DNA of 64,000 nt from a virus. The translations under genes were made by a program, and so were the position numbers. The stretch covers positions 186,001-250,000 of the IMG/VR virus record IMGVR_UViG_3300001782_000005, one strand, 5' to 3'. The notes below the pieces were generated by a model that made no database searches, was not told where the DNA came from, and saw only the letters and a program-made list of their open reading frames with translations. Shown here piece by piece: positions 24,257 to 33,311 of this stretch (its first letter is position 1; each line of letters opens with the position of its first letter).

Positions 24257-26158
24257 ATGCCACTCAGTGATACATTTGATAAATTAAAATCGTCAGTCCT
24301 TGGAGTAAAAACTACAAAGATTGATAAAACATTAGATAAAGCGGTTCGAGACATTTCAATGTATAAGTCTCAATCCGGAAGAAATGGATATATAGACTTA
24401 GTGCGTTCTGTTATTGCTAAGAGTGGTCAAATAGATATTGGTACTGGTGGACAAGGTTTATTTGGACAAGCAGCAACTCCTGCAATGATGGGTCAAGGTG
24501 GGAGGTTAATGCGCTATAGAACATATGAAGCAATCGTCTCAAATATAAGTTATTGTTTCAGGGCCCTAAGTGTTTTAACAGATAATATTCTTTCACCAGA
24601 TGACATTACAAAAATTTCTCTTGATATTAAACCAATTGAACAAATAACAGATGAAATATCGACTGAGACAATAGTGAATCTTGTAGAGGAGATTATCAAG
24701 AGGGTAAAACTTGAGCAACATTTAACTAGGATAGTTAGAAACACTTTAAAGTTTGGTGATTATTTTTGCGAGATTGCAGATACAAAAACAGCATTGACAT
24801 CTAGAGCCATAATTGCAGAATATCACCAGTATTTAGATGCAAATAAGATAAATACAGATAAGGAAACTATAGTAATAGAAAGTGATGAATTTAAGAAGTC
24901 TGATTTTAATACAAAAATTACTATTGATTATTCTGCCTTTACAGAAGCAGAAGTATCAGAAGAGGGAGAAAAAAGTAAAGATGATGATGAAGAAGATGAA
25001 ATGAATTTAAATGATGTACATTTAGTTTACCATGAACCAAAATTTGTAGTAAAACTTCAAAGCGATCTTTTTCCTCTCTGTTTTGGTTATTTAATATTTC
25101 CTAGAGCACTGTCAATTCCTCAATTAGCAATTCAAGATCAAATAGTTAATAACATCTGTCTTGCAATCCTAAAAAACATTGAGAAAAGAATTCCTCAAGC
25201 AAAAGAATTACAAGATAACGAGGACTTGAAAGATATTATTAGAACAATGATAAAAACCTCAGATTTTTCTAGATCGTTAAATATTAGGTTTGTACCTGCT
25301 GACAAAATAGAACACTTTCATATTCCATCAGATAAATATTTTCCATACGGAGAATCCATATTTGATGCATGCCAATATAATGCAAAAGTCTTGATTGCTT
25401 TGGAAACTGCTTTAGCAATCCACAGATTAACAAGATCTATTGAGAAGAGAAAAGTTGCAATAGAGATTGGATTGCCGCGTGATGCTAAGAAAGCAATTGA
25501 GAAAATGAAAGAGGAGTTTAGAAAGAGAAAAATTAGTTTAGATTCATTTGGTACAGTTGATACTATTCCAAGCATGATTACTACATTTGAAGATATTTAT
25601 ATTCCTCAGAAAGATGGGAAAGCATTCGTTGACGTTAGTACTTTTAATGAAGGTGGTGTGGATGTTAGGGGTAAGGTTGATGAGTTGAAGTTTATGAGAG
25701 ATAGTATTGTTGCGTGTCTTGGAGTTCCTGCTAGTTTTCTAAATATTGAGGAAAATCTCTCAAGTAAAGCTGCTCTATCAGAAGAGAATATTTTATTTGC
25801 GAGGACGATTGTTGGTCATCAAAAATATTTTACTCATCAAATAAATAACTTGTTATATAAGGTCATAACTCTTGTTAAACCGGATATTGCACTGGAGTTA
25901 TTAGATACAGTTCTAATAGCTCTCGCTCCACCCAAATCTCTACAATTTGAAAGAGAAGCAAGGTACCTAAGTGATCTAGCGAATATGATTGATACAATGG
26001 ATAGAATAGGCATACCAAAAGAATATGCCAAGAAGAAATATCTTAGTCAAATTGACTGGTCTGAAATTGAGAAATATAAGGTTGATGAGGATATTGATAA
26101 AGGGATGGGTACTGAGAAAGAAGAGGAAACTCCAGGATTTGGTGGAGGCGCATTCTAA
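24257..26158 (+). CDS. Portal vertex protein (T4 gp20-like)
   Basis: A 633-aa protein. Features of myovirus portals: RLMRYRTYEAIVSNISYCFRAL near residues 80-101; a later helical stem with DQIVNNICLAIL and HRLTRSIEKRKVAIEIG; and the FNEGG-x-VDVRGKVDELKFM region with GVPASFLNIEE. A ring of these proteins forms the DNA entry channel. The acidic insert around residues 235-250 and the C-terminal EEETPGFGGGAF tail are phage-specific. It begins 3 bp after the previous gene. Confidence 0.85.
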   Translation: MPLSDTFDKLKSSVLGVKTTKIDKTLDKAVRDISMYKSQSGRNGYIDLVRSVIAKSGQIDIGTGGQGLFGQAATPAMMGQGGRLMRYRTYEAIVSNISYCFRALSVLTDNILSPDDITKISLDIKPIEQITDEISTETIVNLVEEIIKRVKLEQHLTRIVRNTLKFGDYFCEIADTKTALTSRAIIAEYHQYLDANKINTDKETIVIESDEFKKSDFNTKITIDYSAFTEAEVSEEGEKSKDDDEEDEMNLNDVHLVYHEPKFVVKLQSDLFPLCFGYLIFPRALSIPQLAIQDQIVNNICLAILKNIEKRIPQAKELQDNEDLKDIIRTMIKTSDFSRSLNIRFVPADKIEHFHIPSDKYFPYGESIFDACQYNAKVLIALETALAIHRLTRSIEKRKVAIEIGLPRDAKKAIEKMKEEFRKRKISLDSFGTVDTIPSMITTFEDIYIPQKDGKAFVDVSTFNEGGVDVRGKVDELKFMRDSIVACLGVPASFLNIEENLSSKAALSEENILFARTIVGHQKYFTHQINNLLYKVITLVKPDIALELLDTVLIALAPPKSLQFEREARYLSDLANMIDTMDRIGIPKEYAKKKYLSQIDWSEIEKYKVDEDIDKGMGTEKEEETPGFGGGAF

Positions 26159-26170
26159 GGAGATAATGTT

Positions 26171-27097
26171 ATGTCCGAAAGACTTCAAAAAATACTCGAT
26201 GAATTAACAACTACGATGAATAGTACAATGTTCTGGGGTCCACATGGTTTTAGGCGTCAATCACAAGATGTAATAACTTATTATGACCCTAGAGCAGCTA
26301 CTGGATGGGAAGATTATGCAACTTATACTGCGATTGGACCTATTGTGCCCCCTACAACTGCAATTGGTAGTACAATACCAGTAGAAGGTTATGGTCTGAC
26401 AAATAAAAAAGTTGAAGAACAAGAAGAGGAAGAAAAGGAGCATGAAAAATTAGCAACTGAGCAACCCGTTCCTTTACAGCAGCCTCCTTCTGTTGGTGAG
26501 TTTGATGAAGATACTGAGGATAAAGAAAAGGAAGAAAAGATAAAAAAGGTTGATATATTACCAAGAAAGATAAGTGAACAACCCGAAGAAGAGGAAGAAC
26601 CTGTCGAAGAACCTGCGGGTGGTGAAGAAGATATACCAGGTATGCCGGGAGAAGAGATGCCAGGTGAAGAAGAAGGTATACCGGGTATGCCAGGTATACC
26701 AGGTATGCCAGGTGAGGAAGATACAGGACCTGAAACACCAGGAGAAGTTGGTCGTATTTATGAATTAAAGAAGATATATGCGAGATTAATTTCTCTTGAT
26801 CATCATCTGTCTTCATCTACTGATGAAGTTCTCCTAAAGTTACGTCATATAGTATCTCAATCAATTGAAGTCTTCCGAGTTATGATTGCAAATGTTGATT
26901 TGTTTAAGGATAAGATGAATAGTATAATTGTTCTATATTATGAATTTCTTGAGAGAGTATATACTCTACTAAAGAAATATTATAATGCAAAGACTAAAGA
27001 GGAGAGACGGGATGCCAAGATTGAGGATAAACCAGAGAGGGTTTCTCCTGAATACGGGCCACAGTCAAGTGAGAACCCCCTGTATAATAGAGCTTAA
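26171..27097 (+). CDS. Acidic protein with collagen-like segment
   Basis: A 308-aa protein. The N-terminus (MFWGPHGFRRQSQDV) precedes a long acidic stretch. Residues about 155-185 hold G-x-P-G repeats (GMPGIPGMPGEE) like a short collagen triple helix, then a helical C-terminal domain (about 195-285). It is between portal and protease-like genes, so it is likely a head or core component. Its end overlaps the next gene by 86 bp. AAGGAG precedes the start. Confidence 0.6.
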   Translation: MSERLQKILDELTTTMNSTMFWGPHGFRRQSQDVITYYDPRAATGWEDYATYTAIGPIVPPTTAIGSTIPVEGYGLTNKKVEEQEEEEKEHEKLATEQPVPLQQPPSVGEFDEDTEDKEKEEKIKKVDILPRKISEQPEEEEEPVEEPAGGEEDIPGMPGEEMPGEEEGIPGMPGIPGMPGEEDTGPETPGEVGRIYELKKIYARLISLDHHLSSSTDEVLLKLRHIVSQSIEVFRVMIANVDLFKDKMNSIIVLYYEFLERVYTLLKKYYNAKTKEERRDAKIEDKPERVSPEYGPQSSENPLYNRA

Positions 27098-28010
27098 TGA
27101 TTTTAACCGAGATTTAATTTTTAATCAATTGAGATCAGCAGGTATTTCAAATTATATTATTGATATTCCTGTGGTAATTCAAAGACCTGGCGAGAAAAAA
27201 AGAACACAGTCATTTCCATACTCTCTCAATTATAAACCAGACCCTCTTGACATGAGAGATTATAGAATTTCTAAACTTATTGATAAACCACTCTCTTATT
27301 CTCTATCCGTAGATCACACAAGTAAAATGTCTCCAGTAAAAGATCAAGGTCAAAAAGGTTCTTGCGTTGGTTTTGCAGTTGTTGCGATGAAAGAATGGCA
27401 AGAACAAAAAGAACATATTAATGAAATAATAAAGGGAAAGGTATATAGAAGGAAAGCTAAACACTACGATTTATCAGAGCAATGGTTATATCATAAGACA
27501 AAAGAAATTGATGCTTGGCCAAACCAAGAGGGTACAAGTTTTAGATATGCTCTTAAGATTCTTCAAAAAATGGGAGTTCCGCCTGAAAAAGCATGGCCAT
27601 ATAGTGATAGAACTTTAGGTAGTCCAAAAAGGTGGGCTAAAATGATTGCCCTTTGGACTATGTGTGGTCACTATTATAGACTAGAAGGCATAAAGCAGAT
27701 TGAATGGACATTGAGTAATATTGGACCATGTGTTGCTGGGATTGGTTGCTATGAAGAGATATTCTTCGTTGGTAATGATGGATATGTGCCATATCCAGCA
27801 AGATCAGATATCCTCTATGGTGGTCATGCCATATGTCTCGTTGGTTATGATTCTAAAAAGAAATTAGTTAAATTTAAGAATTCATGGGGAACAAATTGGG
27901 GAGAAAAGGGTTACGGTTATCTCTCTTATGATTATATCAATGATTTCTGTTGGGATGCTTGGGCGGTAAAAGATATTAATGTTACAAAGGAGATGCTTAA
28001 AAGCAAATAA
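27012..28010 (+). CDS. Papain-like (C1) cysteine protease in head module
   Basis: A 332-aa protein; ATG at 27012 after GAGGAGAG. Residues 1-50 are the VRTP domain shared with the protein at 23238. The peptidase part has VKDQGQKGSCVGFAVV (oxyanion Gln; nucleophile C118), YGGHAICLVGYD (H272) and FKNSWGTNWGEKGYGYL (N290): the full C1A triad. No signal peptide. C1 proteases are rare in phages. It may mature virion proteins, or act on the host at infection if packaged (inference). Confidence 0.85.
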   Translation: MPRLRINQRGFLLNTGHSQVRTPCIIELNDFNRDLIFNQLRSAGISNYIIDIPVVIQRPGEKKRTQSFPYSLNYKPDPLDMRDYRISKLIDKPLSYSLSVDHTSKMSPVKDQGQKGSCVGFAVVAMKEWQEQKEHINEIIKGKVYRRKAKHYDLSEQWLYHKTKEIDAWPNQEGTSFRYALKILQKMGVPPEKAWPYSDRTLGSPKRWAKMIALWTMCGHYYRLEGIKQIEWTLSNIGPCVAGIGCYEEIFFVGNDGYVPYPARSDILYGGHAICLVGYDSKKKLVKFKNSWGTNWGEKGYGYLSYDYINDFCWDAWAVKDINVTKEMLKSK

Positions 28011-28021
28011 GAGGTGCTGCT

Positions 28022-28690
28022 ATGTCACACTTTTTTATTGAAAGTGCAATTATGCAAGAAGCTAAGTTAATGAGAGAAGAACCGGGTAAAGCAATATTTC
28101 GTATGGTTCTTCAAACTGCCGATCAAGTCAACCAGAATAAGAGGTTATATCCACAAGCTGTCCTAGCTGAGGGAATGAAAGAAGTTGAGAATCGTATGAG
28201 TCGACGCGCATTTTTGGGCGAGTTAGATCACCCGGTTCCTACAGGAAATCAGTTTGATGAAGTCAGACAAACAACAGTTATGCTAAAAGAGGTATCTCAT
28301 CTAATTCGTGATTATGATTGGAGGGGGAAGCAACTAATAGGAGAATTAGAGACGACCAATACTCCCAACGGAGCAATCCTTTTAGGTCTATTAAAAGATC
28401 GTTCTGGTATTGGAATGAGTATGAGGGGAATGGCATCCTTAAAAAGGATGAGAGAATATAATGAGGTTGAAGGTCCGTTAATGATCATTACTTATGACTC
28501 CGTATCCCTACCTAGTCATTCATCTGCAGTAGTTGACTTTAAAGAGATGAAGTTTGAGAATAAATCTTTGTTAATTGAAAACTGTGATTGTGAAACTGTC
28601 TGTACAGCAGACGGTACTTGTTATTTAGCAAATTATTTTGATAAATTAGTTGAGACTCGAATGATTCAATTCTTCAAGACTTGGGTATAA
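28022..28690 (+). CDS. Prohead protease (T4 gp21-like, S77 type)
   Basis: A 222-aa protein. QNKRLYPQAVLAEGM, RRAFLGELDHPVP (likely catalytic His in GELDHP) and MSMRGMA, followed by YDSVSLPSHSSAVV, match T4-type prohead core proteases, which cleave scaffold and head proteins before packaging. A GAGGTG site precedes the ATG. It lies before the core proteins and the capsid gene, as in T4-like phages. Confidence 0.85.
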   Translation: MSHFFIESAIMQEAKLMREEPGKAIFRMVLQTADQVNQNKRLYPQAVLAEGMKEVENRMSRRAFLGELDHPVPTGNQFDEVRQTTVMLKEVSHLIRDYDWRGKQLIGELETTNTPNGAILLGLLKDRSGIGMSMRGMASLKRMREYNEVEGPLMIITYDSVSLPSHSSAVVDFKEMKFENKSLLIENCDCETVCTADGTCYLANYFDKLVETRMIQFFKTWV

Positions 28691-28729
28691 GATTCTATCT
28701 TCCTACTGTTTTCCGCTTAGATAGAATCT
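28690..28729 (+). terminator. Intergenic hairpin after protease gene
   Basis: AGATTCTATCT and AGATAGAATCT form a perfect 11-bp stem with an 18-nt loop. It is followed by GGGGATTTAG rather than a T-run, so it may be a processing or partial-termination site setting core and capsid expression. Confidence 0.5.
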
Positions 28730-28742
28730 GGGGATTTAGCTT

Positions 28743-29057
28743 ATGCAAATTAAAAAAACTAGTTTAGGTAAAAAGTTAGAACAAAACAAAAATCCATCCT
28801 CCGAGAACTTTATCTCGGAAGTCGTAGACAGAATTTTCCTAATTTGTATGAATGATGAAAATTTTCAAGCACGGGAAAAACTGCAGTCAGTTGAAAACCA
28901 AGTTGAAATTCAACAAAAGAAGGTTACTAAACAAGAGAACCTTCTAAAAGAAGCAACGAAAATTAGAACCGAAGTAACTGAAAAAATATCTAATATCGAA
29001 GAAGAGACGATGAGTCTCAGAGAAATGCTTCTCGAATCTTTAGGAAGTGAACTATGA
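28743..29057 (+). CDS. Coiled-coil protein, probable prohead core component
   Basis: A 104-aa protein. Residues about 40-100 are a heptad-like coiled coil (QSVENQVEIQQKKVTKQENL). It lies between the prohead protease and the capsid gene, the place of scaffold/core genes in T4-like phages, and overlaps the next gene by 4 bp. The role is inferred from position and composition. Confidence 0.6.
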   Translation: MQIKKTSLGKKLEQNKNPSSENFISEVVDRIFLICMNDENFQAREKLQSVENQVEIQQKKVTKQENLLKEATKIRTEVTEKISNIEEETMSLREMLLESLGSEL

Positions 29058-29470
29058 AAATAGTTGAAACTTCAATTCCTGACGTTGATCTAAAAAACAT
29101 CAATAAATCGAAATTACATCTTGCTGAAAAAATAGTTGAGGGCGTTCATCCTTTACTCGACGATATTTATCGAGAAAAGGCAAATCAACTTGAGGAATTG
29201 AAGGAGCGTTATAAAAACCTCAGAAAAAGAATTTATAAAGAAAAAGAAGAACTAGAACAATTAATGAAGGAGCACAAGAGAAAGAAGAAGGTGAAAACTC
29301 TAGTTGAAAGAATTGCAAAATTGGTTTCAACTGGGTTAGTTCATGAAGGGGCTATGAGGAACCAGATGGTGGTTCTTTTAAAAATAGTCGATAATTTATC
29401 AGAGGAAAAGTTAAATCATCAGTTGAGAGAAATAACAAATATGGTAAGTAAGAGATTTTCAAGAGTGTAG
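29054..29470 (+). CDS. Coiled-coil scaffold-like protein
   Basis: A 138-aa protein with a long charged helix (residues about 30-85, NQLEELKERYKNLRKRIYKE) and a helical C-terminus. It is the likely main scaffold/core protein by position just before the capsid gene. Ends with SKRFSRV. Confidence 0.6.
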   Translation: MKIVETSIPDVDLKNINKSKLHLAEKIVEGVHPLLDDIYREKANQLEELKERYKNLRKRIYKEKEELEQLMKEHKRKKKVKTLVERIAKLVSTGLVHEGAMRNQMVVLLKIVDNLSEEKLNHQLREITNMVSKRFSRV

Positions 29471-29500
29471 GACTACATTAATGAGACAAGGAGGTAGTAT

Positions 29501-30955
29501 ATGAAAGAACTCTTAATGGAATGCTACAGGACTACGAAGAAGATTTCCGGTATTGATCCATCAAAACCTGGAAATCTGAAGGCCGTACTTGTAGATGATT
29601 CCGCGTTTGAGGCTTATGTTACAAGTCTTGCTGAGTCCATTGAGGATAAGAAAGACCGCAAGAACTTCCTACAATTGGCTGAGAACACCAGGATCAACCT
29701 CCTGGAAAATTCAATGTTTCAGATCAACCCATATGAAACTTTGACTCTGCCAATTCTGCGCGTGTTTTATCCGAAGCTGATCGCTAAGGAACTTATCACT
29801 GTTTCGCCGATGGACAAACCGGAAACAATCAAGGCCTTCTTGACCGCCACCTTTTACAGACATGGTGACGCAACTGGGTACCCAGCACCCGCGCAGGCCA
29901 CTGATATTTCGCAGGGTCCAGCTGTTGGTACTCCTGTGGCAGCCACGATGCCTGTTCCAAGTAAGGCATACGATGTCCTGGCATTGATCGGTCTAACCAG
30001 CACAGAAGTTCACATTGAACGTGACTTCGAAATCACCGCTGTTAGCGCGGATGGTACTGCTTGGACCGAAGTTTCAATCATCCCTGCCGTTGAGGGTCAC
30101 TTCTCTGGCGGAGTAACAGTCACTGGTGTTGGTGATGACGTAATCTCCGGTAAAGTTGACTATCTCAATGGTACTGTTGACATTTCCAGTGCTACTGGAG
30201 TTGTCACCGTTATCAGGTTTACCTGCACTACTTCACTTGAAGAGAATAGGGTAAATCCATACGTCAAGCTGAATGTTGACAAGGTACGCCTCTATGCTAG
30301 GGATCGCCAGATCTCTGCAAACTGGACGATTAATATGGAGCAGGACATGAGAGCTCTGTTTGATCTGTCCATGCAGGCTGAAATCGTCAATATCCTTGGT
30401 CAACAGATCGCCCTTGACATTGATAGGGAGATTATCAATGCCTTGATTACGGGCAACACAAGGCTGAACCCAGCAACTCACCAGGATACCTTCAACCGTA
30501 CTCCACCTGTAGGATATACTTGGGGTACTAAGTATTGGCATGAGAATATTATTCCAGTTCTGAATGTGCTGTCTGCCCAGATCTACACAGACACTAATAT
30601 TGAAGCAGGTAACACCATTGCGGCCAACCCGCTTGATGTTGCTATTCTGGAAGATATTCAGACTTTCAATTACACTGGAACCTCAACTGTTGACGGTGAC
30701 TTCGGCTATCGCTCTGCTACTGTTGCAGGTGGCAAGTGGCGAGTTCTAACCAGTGCCGTTGTTCCACAAGGTACCATGGTCATCGTTTACAAACCAGTGG
30801 AAGAACTGAAGGTTGTCTACTACTACTGTCCATACGTTCCTGCCGTGTTGCATCCATACCCACTTGGATATACTCCATCTCTGACCATCTTGAGTCGTTA
30901 TGCGACTTCGTTGGTCAGGCCACTGGGTATTGCTACACTGACAATTGGAGCGTAA
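29501..30955 (+). CDS. Major capsid protein (T4 gp23-like, HK97 fold)
   Basis: A 484-aa protein. RKNFLQLAENTRINLLEN, PYETLTLPILRVFYPKLIA and the C-terminal region with VYKPVEELKVVYYYCPYVP and LGYTPSLTILSRYA match myovirus capsid proteins. A beta-rich insert lies at about 150-240. Base composition is clearly more GC-rich than neighbours and codons look selected, as expected for the most abundant protein. AGGAGG lies 6 nt before the ATG and a very strong terminator follows. Confidence 0.88.
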   Translation: MKELLMECYRTTKKISGIDPSKPGNLKAVLVDDSAFEAYVTSLAESIEDKKDRKNFLQLAENTRINLLENSMFQINPYETLTLPILRVFYPKLIAKELITVSPMDKPETIKAFLTATFYRHGDATGYPAPAQATDISQGPAVGTPVAATMPVPSKAYDVLALIGLTSTEVHIERDFEITAVSADGTAWTEVSIIPAVEGHFSGGVTVTGVGDDVISGKVDYLNGTVDISSATGVVTVIRFTCTTSLEENRVNPYVKLNVDKVRLYARDRQISANWTINMEQDMRALFDLSMQAEIVNILGQQIALDIDREIINALITGNTRLNPATHQDTFNRTPPVGYTWGTKYWHENIIPVLNVLSAQIYTDTNIEAGNTIAANPLDVAILEDIQTFNYTGTSTVDGDFGYRSATVAGGKWRVLTSAVVPQGTMVIVYKPVEELKVVYYYCPYVPAVLHPYPLGYTPSLTILSRYATSLVRPLGIATLTIGA

Positions 30956-30975
30956 TTCGACAAAAAAATAACAAC

Positions 30976-31017
30976 AAAAATAACCCTCGGGTGATTCACA
31001 CTCGGGGGTTATTTTTT
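30976..31017. terminator. Strong bidirectional terminator
   Basis: AAAAATAACCC..CGGGTG pairs with CACTCG..GGGTTATTTTTT around ATTCA. T-runs occur on both strands, between the convergent capsid gene and the minus gene ending at 31024. Confidence 0.9.
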
Positions 31018-31023
31018 CGTTTT

Positions 31024-31203
31024 TTAGTCTTTCCATGTTCCTCCCTGTCTCCTCCAAGGAATCATACTCTCTTTAATGAAGGCGACTTTAGGGGAAATTG
31101 GTTTTTCCTCAACCTCTTCCTTTTTCTCCTCTGTAGAAAACCAGGCCAATAGAAAGCAGCACACCATTAATATTAAAGGAAGATAAACTGCAAGATACTT
31201 CAT
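31024..31203 (-). CDS. Small single-pass membrane protein (59 aa)
   Basis: Start at 31203 chosen by AAAGGAGG and overlap with the upstream stop. The N-terminal hydrophobic segment MKYLAVYLPLILMVCCFLLA is followed by an acidic/basic cytoplasmic or periplasmic tail. Function unknown. It is the last gene of the minus unit from 31999. Confidence 0.6.
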   Translation of the reverse strand: MKYLAVYLPLILMVCCFLLAWFSTEEKKEEVEEKPISPKVAFIKESMIPWRRQGGTWKD

Positions 31204-31343
31204 TAGATCCTCCTTTCTATTTCTGAAATTTCGATTTCTGGGGGACTTGCATCCCAAAACCAGGTTATTAATCTAAAACCCAAGATGATAAGGATAAGGA
31301 GGAGGGAAACCAAAGTGGCAATTAATCCCTTTAATGTTTTCAT
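31203..31343 (-). CDS. Tiny membrane protein (46 aa)
   Basis: ATG at 31343 after GGAGGG. It has one hydrophobic helix (residues about 6-28, LIATLVSLLLILIILGF), then WFWDASPPEIEISEIERRI. Its TAA overlaps the next ATG and its ATG overlaps the previous stop, so it fits an operon of four coupled genes. Function unknown. Confidence 0.55.
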   Translation of the reverse strand: MKTLKGLIATLVSLLLILIILGFRLITWFWDASPPEIEISEIERRI

Positions 31344-31693
31344 TTGATATCCCTCCATCTGATAACACCGGTCTCCTTATCGGGTTTGACGTTTTTCCAT
31401 TCAATTTTTGATTTCTTGTTATCCTCGGGTAAGAGATCGAAGATTTCTCTAAAACTTAGAGTCTTTACACCGCTGTCTGAAAAGTAATATAGGACCACCT
31501 TATCTAGAGTTCCTCCACGAGTTGCTGCATGCTTCTTTGCTTCATCGCTTTTAATTAAATTGAGGTACTCCATAGCAACAGCGAGTTTTGACGATAAATA
31601 TACATGCTCATCTGTTAAGTCCTCAGGTCCCATTCTTTTATTGAGACAGAATTCACCAACGACTGCCAAAGCGGCTTCTTTTTTTGTAAGCAT
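31340..31693 (-). CDS. Hypothetical protein (117 aa)
   Basis: Not recognised. Mostly helical, soluble. FREIFDLLPEDNKK and EWKNVKPDKETGV lie near the C-terminus. Coupled by a 4-bp overlap to the downstream tiny membrane protein. Confidence 0.6.
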   Translation of the reverse strand: MLTKKEAALAVVGEFCLNKRMGPEDLTDEHVYLSSKLAVAMEYLNLIKSDEAKKHAATRGGTLDKVVLYYFSDSGVKTLSFREIFDLLPEDNKKSKIEWKNVKPDKETGVIRWRDIK

Positions 31694-31696
31694 AGG

Positions 31697-31999
31697 TTAC
31701 CCCTCCTTTTTCCCTAACCCACGACAGCAAAGATCGTGGTAGTTACAATCATCTCTTCCACACACCTCGACAGCTCGTTTGAAGCAATCTTCGAATCCGT
31801 TCTTTATCTGCTTTGCTCGTACATAGTCAGTGATACATTGATCACAGAGACCTCCTGATAGATGGTGGTTATTATTGCCTTTGGTAAAAATCTTATTTAT
31901 CCATTTTTCTTGCAGATTAAGAAGGAATATTTTGACGAGGCTATGATTCTCAACGTTAACCGACCAAGTATATTTACATTTTACACATACGTACTTCAT
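31697..31999 (-). CDS. Cys-rich zinc-binding protein (100 aa)
   Basis: Start at 31999 chosen because AAGGAGG lies upstream. CVKCKYTW, then CDQCITDY, suggests a split zinc ribbon. The C-terminus has another cluster (CGRDDCNYHDLCC). First gene of its minus unit behind promoter-like copy f. Function unknown. Confidence 0.6.
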   Translation of the reverse strand: MKYVCVKCKYTWSVNVENHSLVKIFLLNLQEKWINKIFTKGNNNHHLSGGLCDQCITDYVRAKQIKNGFEDCFKRAVEVCGRDDCNYHDLCCRGLGKKEG

Positions 32000-32035
32000 A
32001 AATAATAACCTCCTTTCCAAAATGTTTTATCTTAA

Positions 32036-32051
32036 TAAGTTATATATATAG
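32036..32051. promoter_or_regulatory. TATATATATAG motif, copy f
   Basis: AAGTTATATATATAGC about 37 bp upstream of the minus start at 31999. On the plus side there is only the terminator of the next minus gene and no plus gene, so at this site the motif most likely fires on the minus strand. Confidence 0.6.
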
Positions 32052-32082
32052 CAGGAGGTTTTTTATATAACCAAAAAAAAGA

Positions 32083-32112
32083 CCTCAAGTATATTAATAA
32101 CTTGGGGTCTTT
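32083..32112 (-). terminator. Intrinsic terminator (minus strand)
   Basis: On the minus strand AAGACCCCAAG and CTTGAGGTCTT (11 bp, one G-T) are followed by a run of T. It ends the Transposase_20 gene transcript. Confidence 0.85.
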
Positions 32113-32134
32113 AAGGAAAGTGAGAAATGGTGAC

Positions 32135-33298
32135 TCACCTAGAATGTACGATACCCAATTTTTCTTCTTCATATGGAGCGGATATCGGTAGTCCTTCTAA
32201 CTCCCTCCACTTCCTCCAGAAGTCAAGAAGAAATATTTTGAGCATATAGCGAATACTCATATTCTTTATATGGTTATCGCTTATGATATTACTCAAGACA
32301 AACTTCTTTGCTTCTTTTAGAGTTGGTTGTTTTTTCTGTTTTGCCAACCATTTCTTACATAACTCATATTTCTCAGAGTTAATGGTCAGGGTTCCCTCAG
32401 AATCATGGGGGTCTTTTTTATAGAGGATTTGTTTTTGCCTTAGAGCTCTTATGAAGAACTCCCTTCTTCCCTGCATTCTAGTTCTGTAATCATAGAAAAT
32501 AGGTGAATAAATATTATCTTGCTTACGAAGGAAACTGGTTGCCAGGACATGGAGTTTTGTTTTTAGGTATGGGGAATATGTTATACTCTTCTTTGTTTTG
32601 GTTTTACCAGACTTATCTGTATATTCCCTATCGACTAAGTGGTGAGATTTCTTACTTCTACCTTCTCCTCTGACAACCTCTTCACCTTCGATCTCATCTA
32701 GAGTCCATACCACGTCAAGACCAGCATAACTCCAAAATGCGGTGACATGGTTTGCCCTATGAGGATCAAGTTCGCTCACAAGAACGCCGCCCATTGTAGG
32801 ACCAACTCCTTCAAGTCCTTTCAGGAATTCTGTCCAGATTGGAAACTCATCAAGAAATTTCTCAATTTGCTTATTGATCTTGTACTCCTGTTTGACAAGA
32901 GATATATAGGTGTCAACAAATATAAACATAATTTCACCAGAGATTATACCAGGGTGTGCATCCTTCATAATCTTAGGAATCTCTTTCATGTTTATCACAA
33001 CACCGTCAGTGATTCTCTTGTATTCTCTAGAGATAAGTCCCATTAACTCTTTTGGGAGACCATAAAGACCTTCTTTCTTTTCTCCCGGTTTTAGTCCAAA
33101 GCGACGATATAGATTACCAAGAATCCTATTTCCCATCCTGATCCTATCCCTCTGAATATCGTCATATCCTCTAATTAATCCTCTCAATTCAATCTTTGGA
33201 CTCCACAACTCAGGTACAGGTTGCACAGGTATGCTAAAACCTCTGCCCTTGAAAACATCTGCGATTGATTTTATAGGTTCTAAAACTTCCTTAGCCAT
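32135..33298 (-). CDS. Transposase_20 (IS110/IS116-type C-terminal domain) protein
   Basis: A 387-aa protein. Residues about 160-200, GLEGVGPTMGGVLVSELDP and AFWSYAGLDVVW, match the helix-hairpin-helix-like Transposase_20 domain of IS110 transposases. The basic SKKSHHLVDREYTDKSGKTK segment and a long helical tail follow. The N-terminal DEDD RuvC-like catalytic domain of IS110 is not evident. No inverted repeats or second ORF flank it. Its ribosome site (AAGGAG) directly abuts the first unit of the 36-bp-period array at 33312. A DNA-binding or RNA-guided role is possible but not shown. Confidence 0.7.
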   Translation of the reverse strand: MAKEVLEPIKSIADVFKGRGFSIPVQPVPELWSPKIELRGLIRGYDDIQRDRIRMGNRILGNLYRRFGLKPGEKKEGLYGLPKELMGLISREYKRITDGVVINMKEIPKIMKDAHPGIISGEIMFIFVDTYISLVKQEYKINKQIEKFLDEFPIWTEFLKGLEGVGPTMGGVLVSELDPHRANHVTAFWSYAGLDVVWTLDEIEGEEVVRGEGRSKKSHHLVDREYTDKSGKTKTKKSITYSPYLKTKLHVLATSFLRKQDNIYSPIFYDYRTRMQGRREFFIRALRQKQILYKKDPHDSEGTLTINSEKYELCKKWLAKQKKQPTLKEAKKFVLSNIISDNHIKNMSIRYMLKIFLLDFWRKWRELEGLPISAPYEEEKLGIVHSR

Positions 33299-33311
33299 AA
33301 CACTTCTCCTT

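Noticed and set aside
32135-33298. Complete IS110 insertion sequence
   Set aside because: No element ends or target duplication are visible and the catalytic N-terminus is not evident; it has its own phage-type promoter motif and terminator.
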